Shown piece by piece: positions 43,249-55,900 of a DNA stretch of 64,000 nucleotides. Each line of letters opens with the position of its first letter. Position 1 is the stretch's first letter. Origin of the DNA: Nymphaea colorata (Eukaryota > Streptophyta > Magnoliopsida > Nymphaeales > Nymphaeaceae); NCBI RefSeq assembly GCF_008831285.2, contig NC_045142.1, positions 22,689,300-22,753,299 on the forward strand, written 5' to 3'. A program made the position numbers and the translations under genes. A model generated the notes under the pieces. That model was not told where the DNA came from and did not search any database. It saw nothing but the letters and a program-made list of their open reading frames with translations.

Positions 43249-43258
43249 TTTATATAGA
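43249..43258 (-). promoter_or_regulatory. TATA box of the small gene
   Basis: CTCTATATAA on the minus strand, about 72 bp before the ATG at 43177, at plausible spacing for a start site near 43220. Confidence 0.6.
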
Positions 43259-43259
43259 G

Positions 43260-45111
43260 AAGAAAAACTCCCAAGTTTCCAAGTTCTCTTCTCGCTTTTA
43301 TCAAAAATGGAAACCGGAAGGAAACAGCAACTTTCTATTTCGATCTTCCGTCATGAAAGAGGAAAACCAAATGTGACCTATGAATATGTGACCGTTGGCT
43401 ACCGCCAAAAACGGGAAGATTAATTTAAAAAAAAAAAAAAAAAGCAGCATCGGGATCATAGATCCGGGTAAGAAGATCTAATGCAACGGAAACCATATCA
43501 GATTTTTCTTTTTCTTGGGTTCGATTTTGAAGTAAACAAACATCCTATAACTTTTCATAATTCTCGAAAACTTCATCAAAACTTCCGTCACGCAAGATTC
43601 TTTTTTAGAAACCATGTTCCTCATGAGCTTATGGACTTGTTTTTCATACTACAAGTGTCTCTATTCGTATATTTTCTAAGATGTAAAGGGAGTTGTTTAT
43701 GGGACGGATAAAGATTTGCCATACCATATTAAGTTACCTTTGCTTTCAAATGTGAAGAAGTGCAAAACCGTATTCAAATTTTGCCTATAGTTTGATTTGG
43801 ATGACCATCAAAATCAGGTAAGAGAAAATTGTATATAAATATTCTTATAACAAAAGTGTGTTTTTTCTTATAAAATCTAAATAACAGTAGAGTGCTCCCT
43901 GAGATTGAATATCGAATTATATCCAAACCATTGGCGTCCTTGTTTCCAATGCAAGACCTAACTCTTCTTGTTCGATCCTTTAGAACCATATGAAGAAACG
44001 CAAAACCGCATCCAGAGTTTTGCATGCAACCTGATTTAGATGTTCAACAAAGTCAGGTTGTCCATCAGATCTGGTAATAAAAAATTATGTACAATTCTGA
44101 TGCCAAATGTGTGTTTTTCTTATTGAATTTAGATGACACCTCGAGTTGTCGCTGAAATTGAATATCGATCTATATCCAGACCATCGGCATCCTTATTCCT
44201 AATCCAAGTACTAGCTAACTCTTCTTGTTCGATCATTCAAATCCAGTGGTTTATGAGAGGCTTGAAGCAACGGTTGGGGGTGAGGGCTGATCAACAGCAC
44301 ATAGCAAAAAAGAGACATTGTAAGTTGAAGCATGGAAGGGGTGACATCTCGAAACTTGAACGTAAGGTAGCCCTTGTACTCTAAGAAGACATGAGGTTAG
44401 GTGGAAGCTTTTGACTTTCTTTAAAATAATAACATGACATACTCTTTTTGCTCATGTTTTGTGTTACTATTATTTTCGTATATCACGTACAACTTTTTAA
44501 TGTTCACTTGTAGATTAACTAATATTTTTCAATTGATTGATCTTTACCATTTATAACTTTTGTATTTTTACAAATTGTTCTATTAGAACTTTGAATTTGC
44601 TTGTTCTCTATTATTCTTTTATAGAAATGAAATAAGATTCAAACATCAAAATTTTGGAAGCATGGGGTCATATCTCAAGAGTACCATGTGCACTGGCCAT
44701 GTGTTAATTTTTTAGCTACTTTTTAAGACGCTAAAAAGTAGTCTTATTAAATAAATATTTGGATATTCCAAAGGCGATTAACATTGGGTCAAAACCCATA
44801 GCTCCATGTAAGCATGATCCGTGAGGCGCAGTCTTACGATGATAGAAATAATTGCGGCGACGGTCGTAGGGCGAAATCCAAGCCAACAGGACCATTTTTT
44901 GAGGACGTTTGAAACGCATTTCCGGCGTTCCCCGGAAGTCGACACACATATCGGACGTGGAACAGGAGGCACGCAGGCCAAGGGAAGCACATTAAGTGGG
45001 TGCGTTCCGTCCGCGCTGGAACAGTTATCGAGCTCAAGGAATGCTGCTTCTCTCTCTGCTTCTCCTCGAGATGAAGGAATGCTGCTTCTCTCTCCGCTTC
45101 TCTTCCCTAGC
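43260..45111. other. No recognised gene; upstream region of two genes
   Basis: The stretch has an A-run at about 43424-43443 and AT-rich sequence with no long frame. Two diverged copies of a block containing 'gaattttgcatgcaacctgatttagatg'-like sequence lie near 43780-43960 and 44020-44220, sharing 'attgaatatcgaattatatcc'/'attgaatatcgatctatatcc'. 45040-45105 holds a short duplication of 'ggaatgctgcttctctctc'. Confidence 0.45.
43770..44230 (+). repeat. Diverged tandem duplication, unit about 243 bp
   Basis: 'gaatatcgaattatatccaa' near 43907 and 'gaatatcgatctatatccag' near 44160 are matching anchors. 'gtgtgttttttcttat' and 'gtgtgtttttcttatt' precede them, and 'aactcttcttgttcgatc' follows both. 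The copies differ at many sites. Confidence 0.7.
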
Positions 45112-46125
45112 CAGGGCTGCACCAATTTGAACTCGACTCGAACTCGCTCGAAAATATTTGACTCGAGCTCATCGAGCCAATTTGGAATCGACTCGAACTC
45201 GCTCAAAAATACTTGACTAAAGCTCGTCGAGCCAACTCAGACTCGACTCGAACTCACTCAAAGATATTGGATATGAGCTCTTAAAGCTTACAACTATACT
45301 GAGTCGAGTTCGAGTTATAGGAACTTACTCAAACCGGTTCACCGGTGGTCGGTTCAATGTTCCCGCTTTCGAGTTTCATTGTTTGATTTCTCTCTCTTTC
45401 TTTCTCTCTCTTTCGTCGACCTCGACCATCCTCACCAGTCACCATCGGCCCCCCGCTGCACCGCACGCCAGCACGACCACTCCACGCCTCCACCGTCCGG
45501 CAGCTCCACGGTTCCACTGTCCGGCATCCGGCATCTAGCCACCACCCCACCGACATCCCATCATCCATCTCTGCCATTCTGAACTGACAAACTAAATTCC
45601 ACTTTAATTGGAAATTTGAGAACTTATGTGAAAAAATGCTGGGTATATTTTTGTATGCCGTCAATTTCTTCCAATCCTTGGCCAATGCTTCATTTGTTTT
45701 TCCTTGTAGATAAAAGTCTATGCATGCAAAATTAACTGAATGAATGCACGTTTGTTGGATATATGTGCACTTCTGGACTGCATGGGAGTCCAAACTTGTC
45801 AAACTGATTTCTCTTTTTTTTTTCTTTCTCGTTCATGATTCAATATTTTTTACCACAGTTTTTAGTTCTTGATTCTATGTTCATAAGATTAGGATAATCT
45901 ACATTTATTGCCATAGATTATGTTAGGAGTTAAATTATGCCTAAACTTGTTTAGTTAATGCTAAACAAGTTAACGCCTAAAATGGTTAAGACATAAACGA
46001 ACGAGGTAAGCGAGTCGAACTCGAGCTCTATTCTGTATAATCGAGTCGAGCTTGTATTAGGGAGCTGGACTCGAATTCTCGAGCTCGAGTTGGGCAAGGT
46101 CGGGCTCGGCTCGTATGCAGGCCTA
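45112..46125. mobile_element. Degenerate hAT relative (hAT copy 3) beside the cofactor A gene
   Basis: The left end AGGGCTGCACC and right end TGCAGGCCTA resemble the termini of copies 1 and 2. Both ends carry the family's GACTCGAACTCGCTCGA and TCGAGCTCGAGTTGGGC-like subterminal words. No target duplication is left (flanks tccctagc and aacttcac). The middle (about 45330-45900) is non-family DNA with a GC-rich part at 45420-45580, of unknown origin. Confidence 0.8.
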
Positions 46126-46222
46126 AACTTCACTCAGAATCCCTGCTATTACTCTCTCTCTTGTAGTGGGTTTTTCTTCGATCGTGCATTTCTTCTTCCT
46201 CTGCTGCATCAAAGAATTCTAG
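46126..46222 (+). other. 5' UTR exon of the tubulin cofactor A gene (left limit uncertain)
   Basis: A pyrimidine-rich leader (actctctctcttg) ends with CTAG before GTAAGG at 46223, a good splice donor. The matching acceptor TATAG ends at 46992, six bases before the ATG. The start site is not visible and may lie in the adjacent hAT copy 3. Confidence 0.6.
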
Positions 46223-46330
46223 GTAAGGCCTATTCTCCTTTAGCAGTCACTGTAAAATAGGGTTTCTATGTTGTATTTTTTCGTAGTTGCGATCTCTGTA
46301 TTTGTTGGTTCTTTCTTTCTATCTTCTGTG

Positions 46331-46356
46331 TATCTCTCTCTCTCTCTCTCTCTCTT
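46331..46356 (+). repeat. (CT)n microsatellite in the 5' UTR intron
   Basis: About 12 CT repeats in the leader intron; pyrimidine tracts near the start are common in plant genes. Confidence 0.85.
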
Positions 46357-46998
46357 GGAGATTTTGTGATGCATTTGTTTCGTTTGGTTGAATTCACTGT
46401 TCTTTCCGATTTTTGCATCAATTTTTAGATTGTGCTTTTCTTGCATTGCTTCTGATTTTACATATCTTCTTTATTATTTTGATTCTTCACGCTTTCTTGG
46501 TGAAGAGGTAATAATTGTGTTTAAAATGATATTCTGGTGATGTTAAGGATTTTAGATATTGAATGTATTCCAGTTACATCGCATTGAAGTGTAACAACAA
46601 GTATGCAGTTTGACAGAGTGCAACATTTGGAGTAGATTGCTGGGCACATCAGCGGATATACTTATGCCCATCAACTGTTTGTTGAAATACCAATAAACCT
46701 CTGGTTTCAAGGGCTGTGGTAATCTAGCTCCATGCACGTCTTATCTGAGCAGATTTTGTAATTACATTTAAAAAATGCATTTCAAGAGAACCACTTTCTC
46801 TTATTGGCATATCGTGAACCATACCTGATCATGGTAACATGTTATTGGTAGATGTGAGTGCAAACCTGATGCTTGTAGTAGCTTGTCAACTCCAAGTTCT
46901 TAAGTCCTTAGTGGCGCATGTCCTTAGTAGCATCAACCTGATACTTTTTTATTTTGGTTGAGATGATTTGATGTATTTTCTATTTGTTATAGGGCTAC

Positions 46999-49900
46999 AT
47001 GGCAACCGTAAGAGATTTGAAAATTAAGACAAGTACTTGTAAGCGCCTTCTTAAGGAGCTTCACTCATATGAGAAAGAAGTTGAGAGGGAAGCTGCAAAA
47101 ACAACTAACATGAAGGAGAGTGGAGCTGATCCTTATGTTCTCAAACAACAGGTAGCATACAGACTTTGTTTGTGCTTTAGTTGTGACTGGACATGGTCTA
47201 ACTCAGTGTTGCTGAAATAGCCTGAATCCCCACTTTGAATCGAATTGGTGGCAAAAGCTATTCACCGGCTGATTCAAGGGGGCAAGTGTTATGCGCTATT
47301 CATTTTTTAATTAATTTTAATACTTTGATTCTATTTTTCAAATTATTCAATTTACATTTTCTTTTATTTTTTTTTAAATGGATGTCATAATATTTTTTGC
47401 TGATTCACTACAATTCAGCTGAATGGCTGAATCAGACAATTTTCGTAATCGGTGGTCTAGCCAACCCAATCCAATTTCCAATTTTACTGACATTGATTTA
47501 ACTAGTTATCCTTACCTTTTACATATCTGTCCTTCTTGGTTATATTAATTAAACCAGCTCTGTCTTTTTGTTGAAGCTCCTCAAGTTAATCTTCATTATG
47601 CTTTTATTGAAAACAATTGTGGCTTTTTGTTGGGCCATGGCTTGCTATCTTTACTTGTAACTGAAGCACATATCAAGGTTTACCACTATGGCACTATGTG
47701 CACAAAAAGATATGCACAGGTGCACACACTAGAAAAATTTCGCTTCAAATAAATCTTGACATCTCAGGAAGTTTTGTTTTATGTGCATCCATATAAAAAT
47801 AATTGGCATCTTCTAGACAATTTGCACTAGAAACACAGCAGCAAATATGGATATACTTTGGCTAGAACCCGCCTCATGGATGTGCTTGTCTTTGCTTATT
47901 TATCATAGTCATGCTTTGGTTTGAATCTGTTTCATACAGACATGCGTAAAAGGCAGCAGTACCCATGTTAAAGTGCAGTCAGCACATTTTGTGCCTCCTC
48001 TCTTTGTCAACTTTTGCTCTTAGACTCTTAGTTAACTTTGACTGAGTCCACTTTTCTCTCTTTTTCAGAGAGAGATGTAGAGAGAGAGAGAGAAATGCAT
48101 TTCATTAAGCATGTCATTCACATTCCCTAATGCTCATTTACTCTAAGAATGATAAATGTGTTCAATTAGTCCCATTTTGGGACTGGTTTTACTCAACCCT
48201 TTATTTTTAACAATTGCTCACTCATTGCTTTGTAATCTACTTTGTGGATGTGATCTCTACATCCAAAATAACGAGTGATGCATTTAAATGTGTAATTAAG
48301 ATTTTTAAATGAGTGGTCTAAATTTCTTTGGCTTTCTAAAACTCATCTAACATGTTAAACAACATGATTTTATGTGATTTACATATTCATAAATCATTAA
48401 ATCATGATCCAAAATTTAGTTATACTACTAAACAAAGTATGGAAGTAATTAACATACAAAATATATCAGCTTTCTTGATTCTCCTCAATCGCATCATCAA
48501 GATCAGACCGAACAACAGTGAAACAATTGGACCAAAAACCCCAACCAAATCAGTCGAGAAACAAACACCAACTTCACAAACACAATCTTCTAAAAGCAGG
48601 TAAATAAATTCCCAGATACCACAAACAAAAAGATCCCCAAATTAAGCTACCAGCACCGGTATATCTCTGATTGGCCAGATGAAATGGAGCCCCACGATAA
48701 GAAAAAGAGGCCTATATCTCCCCTTGTTTACAAACGCGATCTGCATGCTCGGGAATCAATGGGAAGAAGGGGAAAGACCAAGGAGTTGCTACTCCGAACG
48801 CCAAGAATCAACACCAAAATCCATGAGAAGAAATCTTCTTTCCCCTTTTAGGGAAATAATATTGGGAAAACATGCAAAGGGAAATACCTGCTGTGGGAAC
48901 GAAATGGACCTGGTGTTCTTCCTCGTGAGGCGTCTTCTTCTGCTGTGCACAGGGTGAGAGAGAAGGCACATGGCGAGAGGCAAGAAGGAGGGCGAAAGAG
49001 AAGGCACGGGGCGAGGGGCAAGAGAGAAGTCACAGTGCGAGGGGCGAAAGTATCTTGAGAGAGAGAGAGGAAAAAAAAATCGATTTACATTGTTTTATAC
49101 AAATTGGGGGGGAGGGTGGTTAATAATATAAATAATAAATCAATGATTTATATTTTTTTTATAAAACATGGGGAGGTTAATAAATTTAACACCTGCATTA
49201 GATTTCAATTTTTTTCAGATCTATAAGCTTGAGCCTTTCAAGTTCATTGGTGGAGTTGGATAGCAAGAATCCAGCTGGAATACGGCTGAACCAGTTGGAT
49301 GGTAAAAAGTTGTAGTGTTATCAAGTCTTTTGAATATGCTTTTCACCTCTATCCACAATTGTATTGCATTGTTTGACATAGTTTGGAGAAATTTTGCAAA
49401 AAAGTTAATTTTTTGCTCATCAAGTTTTTAACGTTACATCATAATTTGATTCTCGTCTTGCCCAAAATGCACATCCAAGCTATAGATTTTTCGTTTGAGT
49501 CTTCTTTCTTTGAATTTTGCCATATAGAAATCACCCATGTGCTTTGCAATCAATTAATGTTGCATGCAGTTGCAACTTAGAACTCATTGACACATTTGCA
49601 TACAACTTTTTATATTGTCAAGCCATAGAAAATCAATTTTTTTAACATAGCCACATGACCCAAGAGTTTGTGACAACATGCTAAGGGTAGTTCTCAGCTC
49701 TGTGCACTAAAAGACAAGAAATTGTGACTGTCCATATATATATGTATATATATGTATCGAGAGAGAGAGAGATAGAGAGTAGTTGGTAAATACCAGACCA
49801 CTTTGGTATGGGATAAAAAGCAGACCTCTTAAATTTGTGTTAAAAAGGTATATAAAAACCATTAATAAAGTAAAGGACAACTAACTTAATATGTGCTTCT

Positions 49901-52900
49901 CACCAAATAAATCTTATGATCATAGCTATAAGGTTAGATTGCAAAAGATGATTAACAGGTCTCATTTTTGTCTCTCACCAAGTAGTATGTTATTTACCAA
50001 CTTTCATATAGTCCAATCCATTCGGATGCTAGACGGCTAAAATTCAAAAAATTGTCACTAAAACAATCACTACATTGGCATTACGATGGTTTATTGTGTG
50101 GCAATAGTTTATGATAGATTTAACGACAATTTATGGTCCTTTTTCTGCAAACTTTTAAATAAATGGCAACTATCCGACTTCCGGCAACATTGACATTTCA
50201 TATATATATTTATAAGTAATATATGTATATTTTTAGCCACTGCCCAATGTCAGTAGTGGTTAACTCTCTTTCTATCGACCAAAGCCTAGCTTCAGAAATG
50301 GTATTTCATTATCATTCGGGTTAATCCCCTTAAATGTGCATATATAACCAGCTGTAGGTGGGTTGGATGTTTACTATAGATCCTAACTGTAGAAACACGC
50401 AACACACGAAGGAAGAAGAAAGGAACACACGGTATATGTGGAAAAACCTTAGAAAGAGGAAAAAACCACGGGGAAGCTCTAACCTAGGTGCACCACCGCA
50501 ACCCTAGGAGAGAGAAAATTTATTCACTTAACTCAACAATTACATGTAAGTGAAGAATATATAAGAGGGAGAGAAAGAGTGCCGCCTAGGGTACCGAGCC
50601 AGCCTCGGTACCCGTGCCCCATGGGACCGGGTCCAGATATGGACCTGGTTCCCCATTACAATCTATTTTAACACTCCCCCTCAAGCTTGGCATACATGTC
50701 AAACATGCCAAGCTTGCTAACATTTTTCTCAAATTGAGATGTACATAAAGACAAGTTAAGACATCAGCAACTTGATCTTCAGACTTCATATAGGGCAGGA
50801 TAAACTCCTTTGAATCTCTGCGTTCCCGTATGAAGTGGCGATCGATCTCCACATGTTTGGTTCTGTCGTGCAGGACTGGATTGTTTGCCAAGTTAATAGC
50901 CGACTTGTTGTCACAATACATCCTCATATTCTCTTCCATTTTCACCCCAATATCTGCTAAAAGAATTTTGAGCCATAACATTTCTGTAACCCCCATAGCA
51001 ACCGCCCTGTATTCAGCCTCAGCACTGGACCTGGAACAAACTTCTTGTCTTTTACTTCTCCATACCACCAGGTTACCTCCAAGAAAGATGCAGTATCTTG
51101 TGGTAGACCTTCTAGTATCTGTGCATCCTGCCCAGTCAGCATCAGAGTATTCTTCAATGCTGAGTTGACCTTGTCGAGTATAGAGCAGTCCTTTCTCTGG
51201 GTCATTCTTTAAGTATCCCAATACTCTTTCAGCACTTTTCCAATGACAATCAGTAGGGGCATGCATAAACTGACTTAACACACCCACAACATACGTAATA
51301 TCCGGGCGAGTAAGAGTGAGATAAATGAGTTTACCAACCAGCCGCTGATACCTCCCTTTTCCTTCCTCATCCAAGATCGTCCTAGTTTTGATACTTATCC
51401 TTGTGCCAGACTCCATTGGAGTAAGAAAGGGCCTGCATCCCAGTTTACCTGTCTCTTTTAGAAGATCCAAAGTGTATTTCCTTTGGCTCATAACAAGTCC
51501 AGTCTCAGATCGTGCGATCTCAATTCCCAAAAAATACATCAATTTACCCAGATCTTTGAGATCGAATTCAGCAGCTAACGTTTCTTTCATCTTCCTTTTT
51601 TCTTCTTCGTCATCACCTGTGACAATCATATCATCAACATATACAAGTAGAAAGCTCACCAGACCATTTCTCTGCTTGATGAAGAGGGTGATATCACCAT
51701 TTCCCTGTTTATAACCATTAGTCTTCATCACAACCCTTAGTCTTTCAAACCACGCTCTAGGGGACTGCTTGAGACCATACAATGCTTTCTTGAGATAACA
51801 ACACTTTCCGTTCTGCGCATATCCAGGCGGCATGCTCATATAAACTTCTTCCTCAAGGTGACGATTCAAGAAGGCGTTCTTGACATCAAGTTGGTCCATG
51901 CTCCACTTCTTTTGCACTGCCAGAGCTAAGATGACCCTTACTGTCTTCAGTTTAGCAACGGGAGCGAACGTCTCAAGATAGTCAATCCCATATTTCTGGC
52001 TAAACCCCTTTGCAACGAGACGAGCTTTATAGCGTTCTACAGTGCCATCAGGTTTGTACTTCATAGTAAACACCCACTTGGAACCAACTAAGTGAGTTCC
52101 CTTGGGAATATCAACAACCTCTCACGTATTGTTCTTTGCCAGGGCGTCCATCTCCTCTGTCATGGCTTGTAGCCATTTAGGATCCTCCCTGGCATCTTCC
52201 ACTGACCTGGGAATAACAGCCATAGATAAAGAGGTAATAAAGCACTTATAGTCTTTACTGAGTTTAGCATACGAAACAAATCTCTGAATAGGATGAGAAG
52301 TACATGACCTGGTGCCTTTGCGCAGGGCTATGGGAAGATCTTCATTCATTGGACTTGGATCATCCGGGGAGCTCACAAGATTGGGATTGGTAACATCAAC
52401 AACCTCCATCACATCCTTCTTCTTCCTGTTGTATACCTGACCAAACAAATGATCACGGGACTGTTCTTCCACAGGGCCCCCCTCCATCTGACTGTCTTTG
52501 TCCTCACTGACTGTGTCTACCACACTCGGAGAACTAGCCGTGTAATCCAAGAAATCCGTGAACTGAATCAACTGATGCGAAGAATACTCTTCCACTCTCT
52601 CACCTAGACACTCCCCCTGAAGAGGATTCGCAGGAAAGTATGCCTCATGTTCATGAAAGGTAACATCCCTGGAGACATATACTCTGGAAGTGCTAGGATC
52701 GACACACTTGTATCCCTTCTGGGTGGAGGAATACCCCAAAAAGACCGCTTTGATGGACCGAGGATCAAGTTTCTTGAGAGTGGGACTATGATCATGGACA
52801 AAGCAAACACACCCAAACACCCGAGGGGTCAAAGGCCAGGGATTCTGAGTAGGCCACAAAACAGAATCAGGGGAATGACCATTCAACACACGAGTAGGCA

Positions 52901-55900
52901 TACGGTTAATGAGATGAGCACTAGTGAGAAGTGCATCACCCCAGTACCGCTTAGGGACACGACGTTGAAACATAATGGCCCGGGTGACATTTAACAAATG
53001 ACGGTTCTTCCTTTCAGCCACGCCATTCTGAGGAGGTGTGTAGCTACAGGATGTTTCATGTATAATACCCTTGCTTCGCAAGAAGTCATCAAGGGATTGG
53101 GAGACATACTCTCGATCATTGTCAGTACGAAGGGCCTGAACAGAGGTCTGGAATTGAGTTTCAACAAATGCAACGAAGTTTTTGACAATGCCGGGAACTT
53201 CACTACGTTCTTTCAACAAATACACGAACGTACACCGAGAGTAGTCATCAATAAGAGTCATGAAATAATGAAAACCACGACAAGTGGGTACTCCCGAAGG
53301 ACCCCAAACATCAGAGTGAACCAAAGCAAATGGATGACTGGTTTTATTGAACGAAATAGGGTACGAGGCCCTAACATGCTTAGACAACTGACACACTTCA
53401 CAGGCGAAGGTGTCCAAAGAAACAAACTGAAACATCTTAGGAATCAACTGTTTAATCAACTGAAAAGGAAGATGACTGTAGAAATACGAACAAGAAGAGG
53501 AAGAGAAACAACGATCACGATGTAACGTGGAAAACCTTCAACACGAGGGAGAAAAAACCACGAATGAGAAGGAGTGTTGAGTACATGACCTGACACCCTT
53601 TCTCAGGGCAATGGGAAGATCTTCATTCTTCTTTTCAACCTCATCATGAGTCTCCACGGTCTCCACGGTAGGACTTGGTTCATCCAGGGAAGGAGTGGCA
53701 TTGGGATTGGAAGTAGATCTAGCATCACAAGTCATCATCTCTGTCCGAGTACCTCGTCTAGAGTAGAACTGTCCAAACAACTGAGGGCCTTCCTTCTCAA
53801 TGCTAGTGTCACACCTTTCCTCCTTCTCAGGCACATCAACAGTAGTAAGTGATTCTGCTTTCTTGTAGTCCAAAAAATCTATAAACTGAAGTTCCTGTCT
53901 CTGAGAATACTCTTCCCTGCCTACAGACTGCTCCCCCTGAAGAGGATTCTCACCAAAGTAAGAGGCATGTTCCAAGAAGGTAACATCTCTCGTAACATAA
54001 ACTCGACCAGTAATAGGATCAATACATTTGTATCCTTTTTGCGTAGGAGAGTATCCAACAAAGACACATTTGATAGACCTAGGATCAAGTTTCTTGACAT
54101 TTGGACTGTGATCATGGATAAAACATACACAACCAAAAGCACGAGGAGCAAGAGGAAATGGTGGACGACTGCCAGGAAGCAACGAGTGGGGAGTCCTACC
54201 ATTCAAAACACGACTGGGCATGCACTAGTAAGAACTGCATCACCCCAATAGTGTTTAGGAAGATTTCTCTGAAACAAAAGAGCCCTGGTGACATTAAGAA
54301 GTTGACAATTTTTCCTTTCAGCTACCCCATTTTGAGGGGGGGTGTAACTACAAGATGTCTCATGAACAATCCCCCGTTATCTAAGAAACTCCTCAACAGG
54401 CTGACACATGTATTCACAGGCATTATCGGACCTGAAAGTTTTAACATTCGCACCATATTGGGTATGCACAAGAAGAATGAATGTCTCAATGATACGAGGA
54501 ACCTCACTGCGGTCTTTTAACAAGTACACAAATGTAGCACGAGAGAAATCATCAATGAAAGTGATAAAATACTGGAAACCTTGACGGGTATGAATTCCCG
54601 AAGGTCCCCATACATCAGAGTGAATCAGGAAAAAAGCTTCATTAACACAACTAGAAGAAAGAGGGTACGAAGCCCTCACATGTTTGGCAAACTGACAAAC
54701 ATCACAAGAAATGGAAGACAAATCAAAGGAGGAACACAAGTCTGGAAACAAATGTTTCAAAATCCCAAAAGGTAAATGCCCAAAACGTTCATGCCAGTAC
54801 ATAAAAGACTGAAGACAATCTTCTCTTCTCTTATCTGTCTTGCGGATCGCCGTCAACAGAGCAGTAGCCACACGTATGGGAAGACGATATAATCCATCAG
54901 AAGCTAAACCAATCCCAATCCTCTTCCCTGTCACCAAGTCCTGCAAAACACAGCGATCGGTAGAGAATATAAGTTCAGAATTCAATTCTTTAGTAAGTCT
55001 ACTGACTGACAAGAGATTTAAAGGAAACTGGGGAACATGTAAAGCGCCCTGCACATGAAATTTGTCCAATAAGGACAGAGTGCCTTCGCCTGCCACACAG
55101 GTAGAGGAACCATCTGCAAGAGAAACACGTTCCTTTCCCGAGGACAACTTATACTCATGAAACAATTTTGGATTACCTGTCATGTGATGAGTAGCACCAC
55201 TATCGACAATCCATTCCCCCACAGAAGAGTTACCTTGATTGCCAATAACTGCAAGAGCATGATTAGCTGTAGTTTCCTCTGAGGTCTCAATCTTGTTGAC
55301 ATCGATCCTGCCCAAATAAGCCCTTAGTTCACGAAGTTGGTCAGCAGAAATGGAGACTTTTTCTCCACTGGATGCTTGCACCTCAGACACAGGCGTCCTC
55401 CCAATAGAAGACCTCCTTTTGTTTCCCTTCTTCTCTGGATGAAGATCCCAGCAATAATCCACGGTGTGACCTGTCTTCTTGCAGTGAGTGCACCGGCGAA
55501 GGGATCTAGACGGGCCGCCAGGACCACGACTCACGAGAGCGGATCTCTCGTGATAGGGTACAAGTTCCCTCTTCCCTTCCTTTGTAACAAGCCGTCTCTG
55601 TTCTTCCGCTTCAACACAGGAGTACACATCTTCAATACTGGACACCTCCCCTGAATTCAGAATCTGGCTTCTAACACCTTCAAATTCATCATTTAAACCT
55701 GCTAAAAAGAGGAACACCCTGTTTTCCCATTCATGAGCAACATAAAGTGCTTGATCATGGGGACAATGCCAAGGAATATCAGAATGATAGTCAAGCTCTT
55801 CCCACTTGGCTTTCAAAGCCCCATAGTACTCTGCAACAGAAGAGTTCCCTTGTCGAATGCCATAGACTGTCTTCATTACTTGGTAAGTACGAATTGCCAT

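Noticed and set aside
44778-45206. 142-aa minus-strand reading (and overlapping plus-strand frame) near the hAT copy 3 left end
   Set aside because: Its N-terminal half is translation of the hAT subterminal repeats (ELESNIFERVRVEFK), and no domain appears in the rest.
45329-45802. 157-aa minus-strand frame inside hAT copy 3
   Set aside because: No recognised domain, and it ends in a low-complexity K/R/E stretch from a CT-rich tract; not enough to claim a captured gene.
50830-51714. Plus-strand frames antisense to the outer copia pol
   Set aside because: Shadows of the minus-strand RT and RNase H reading.
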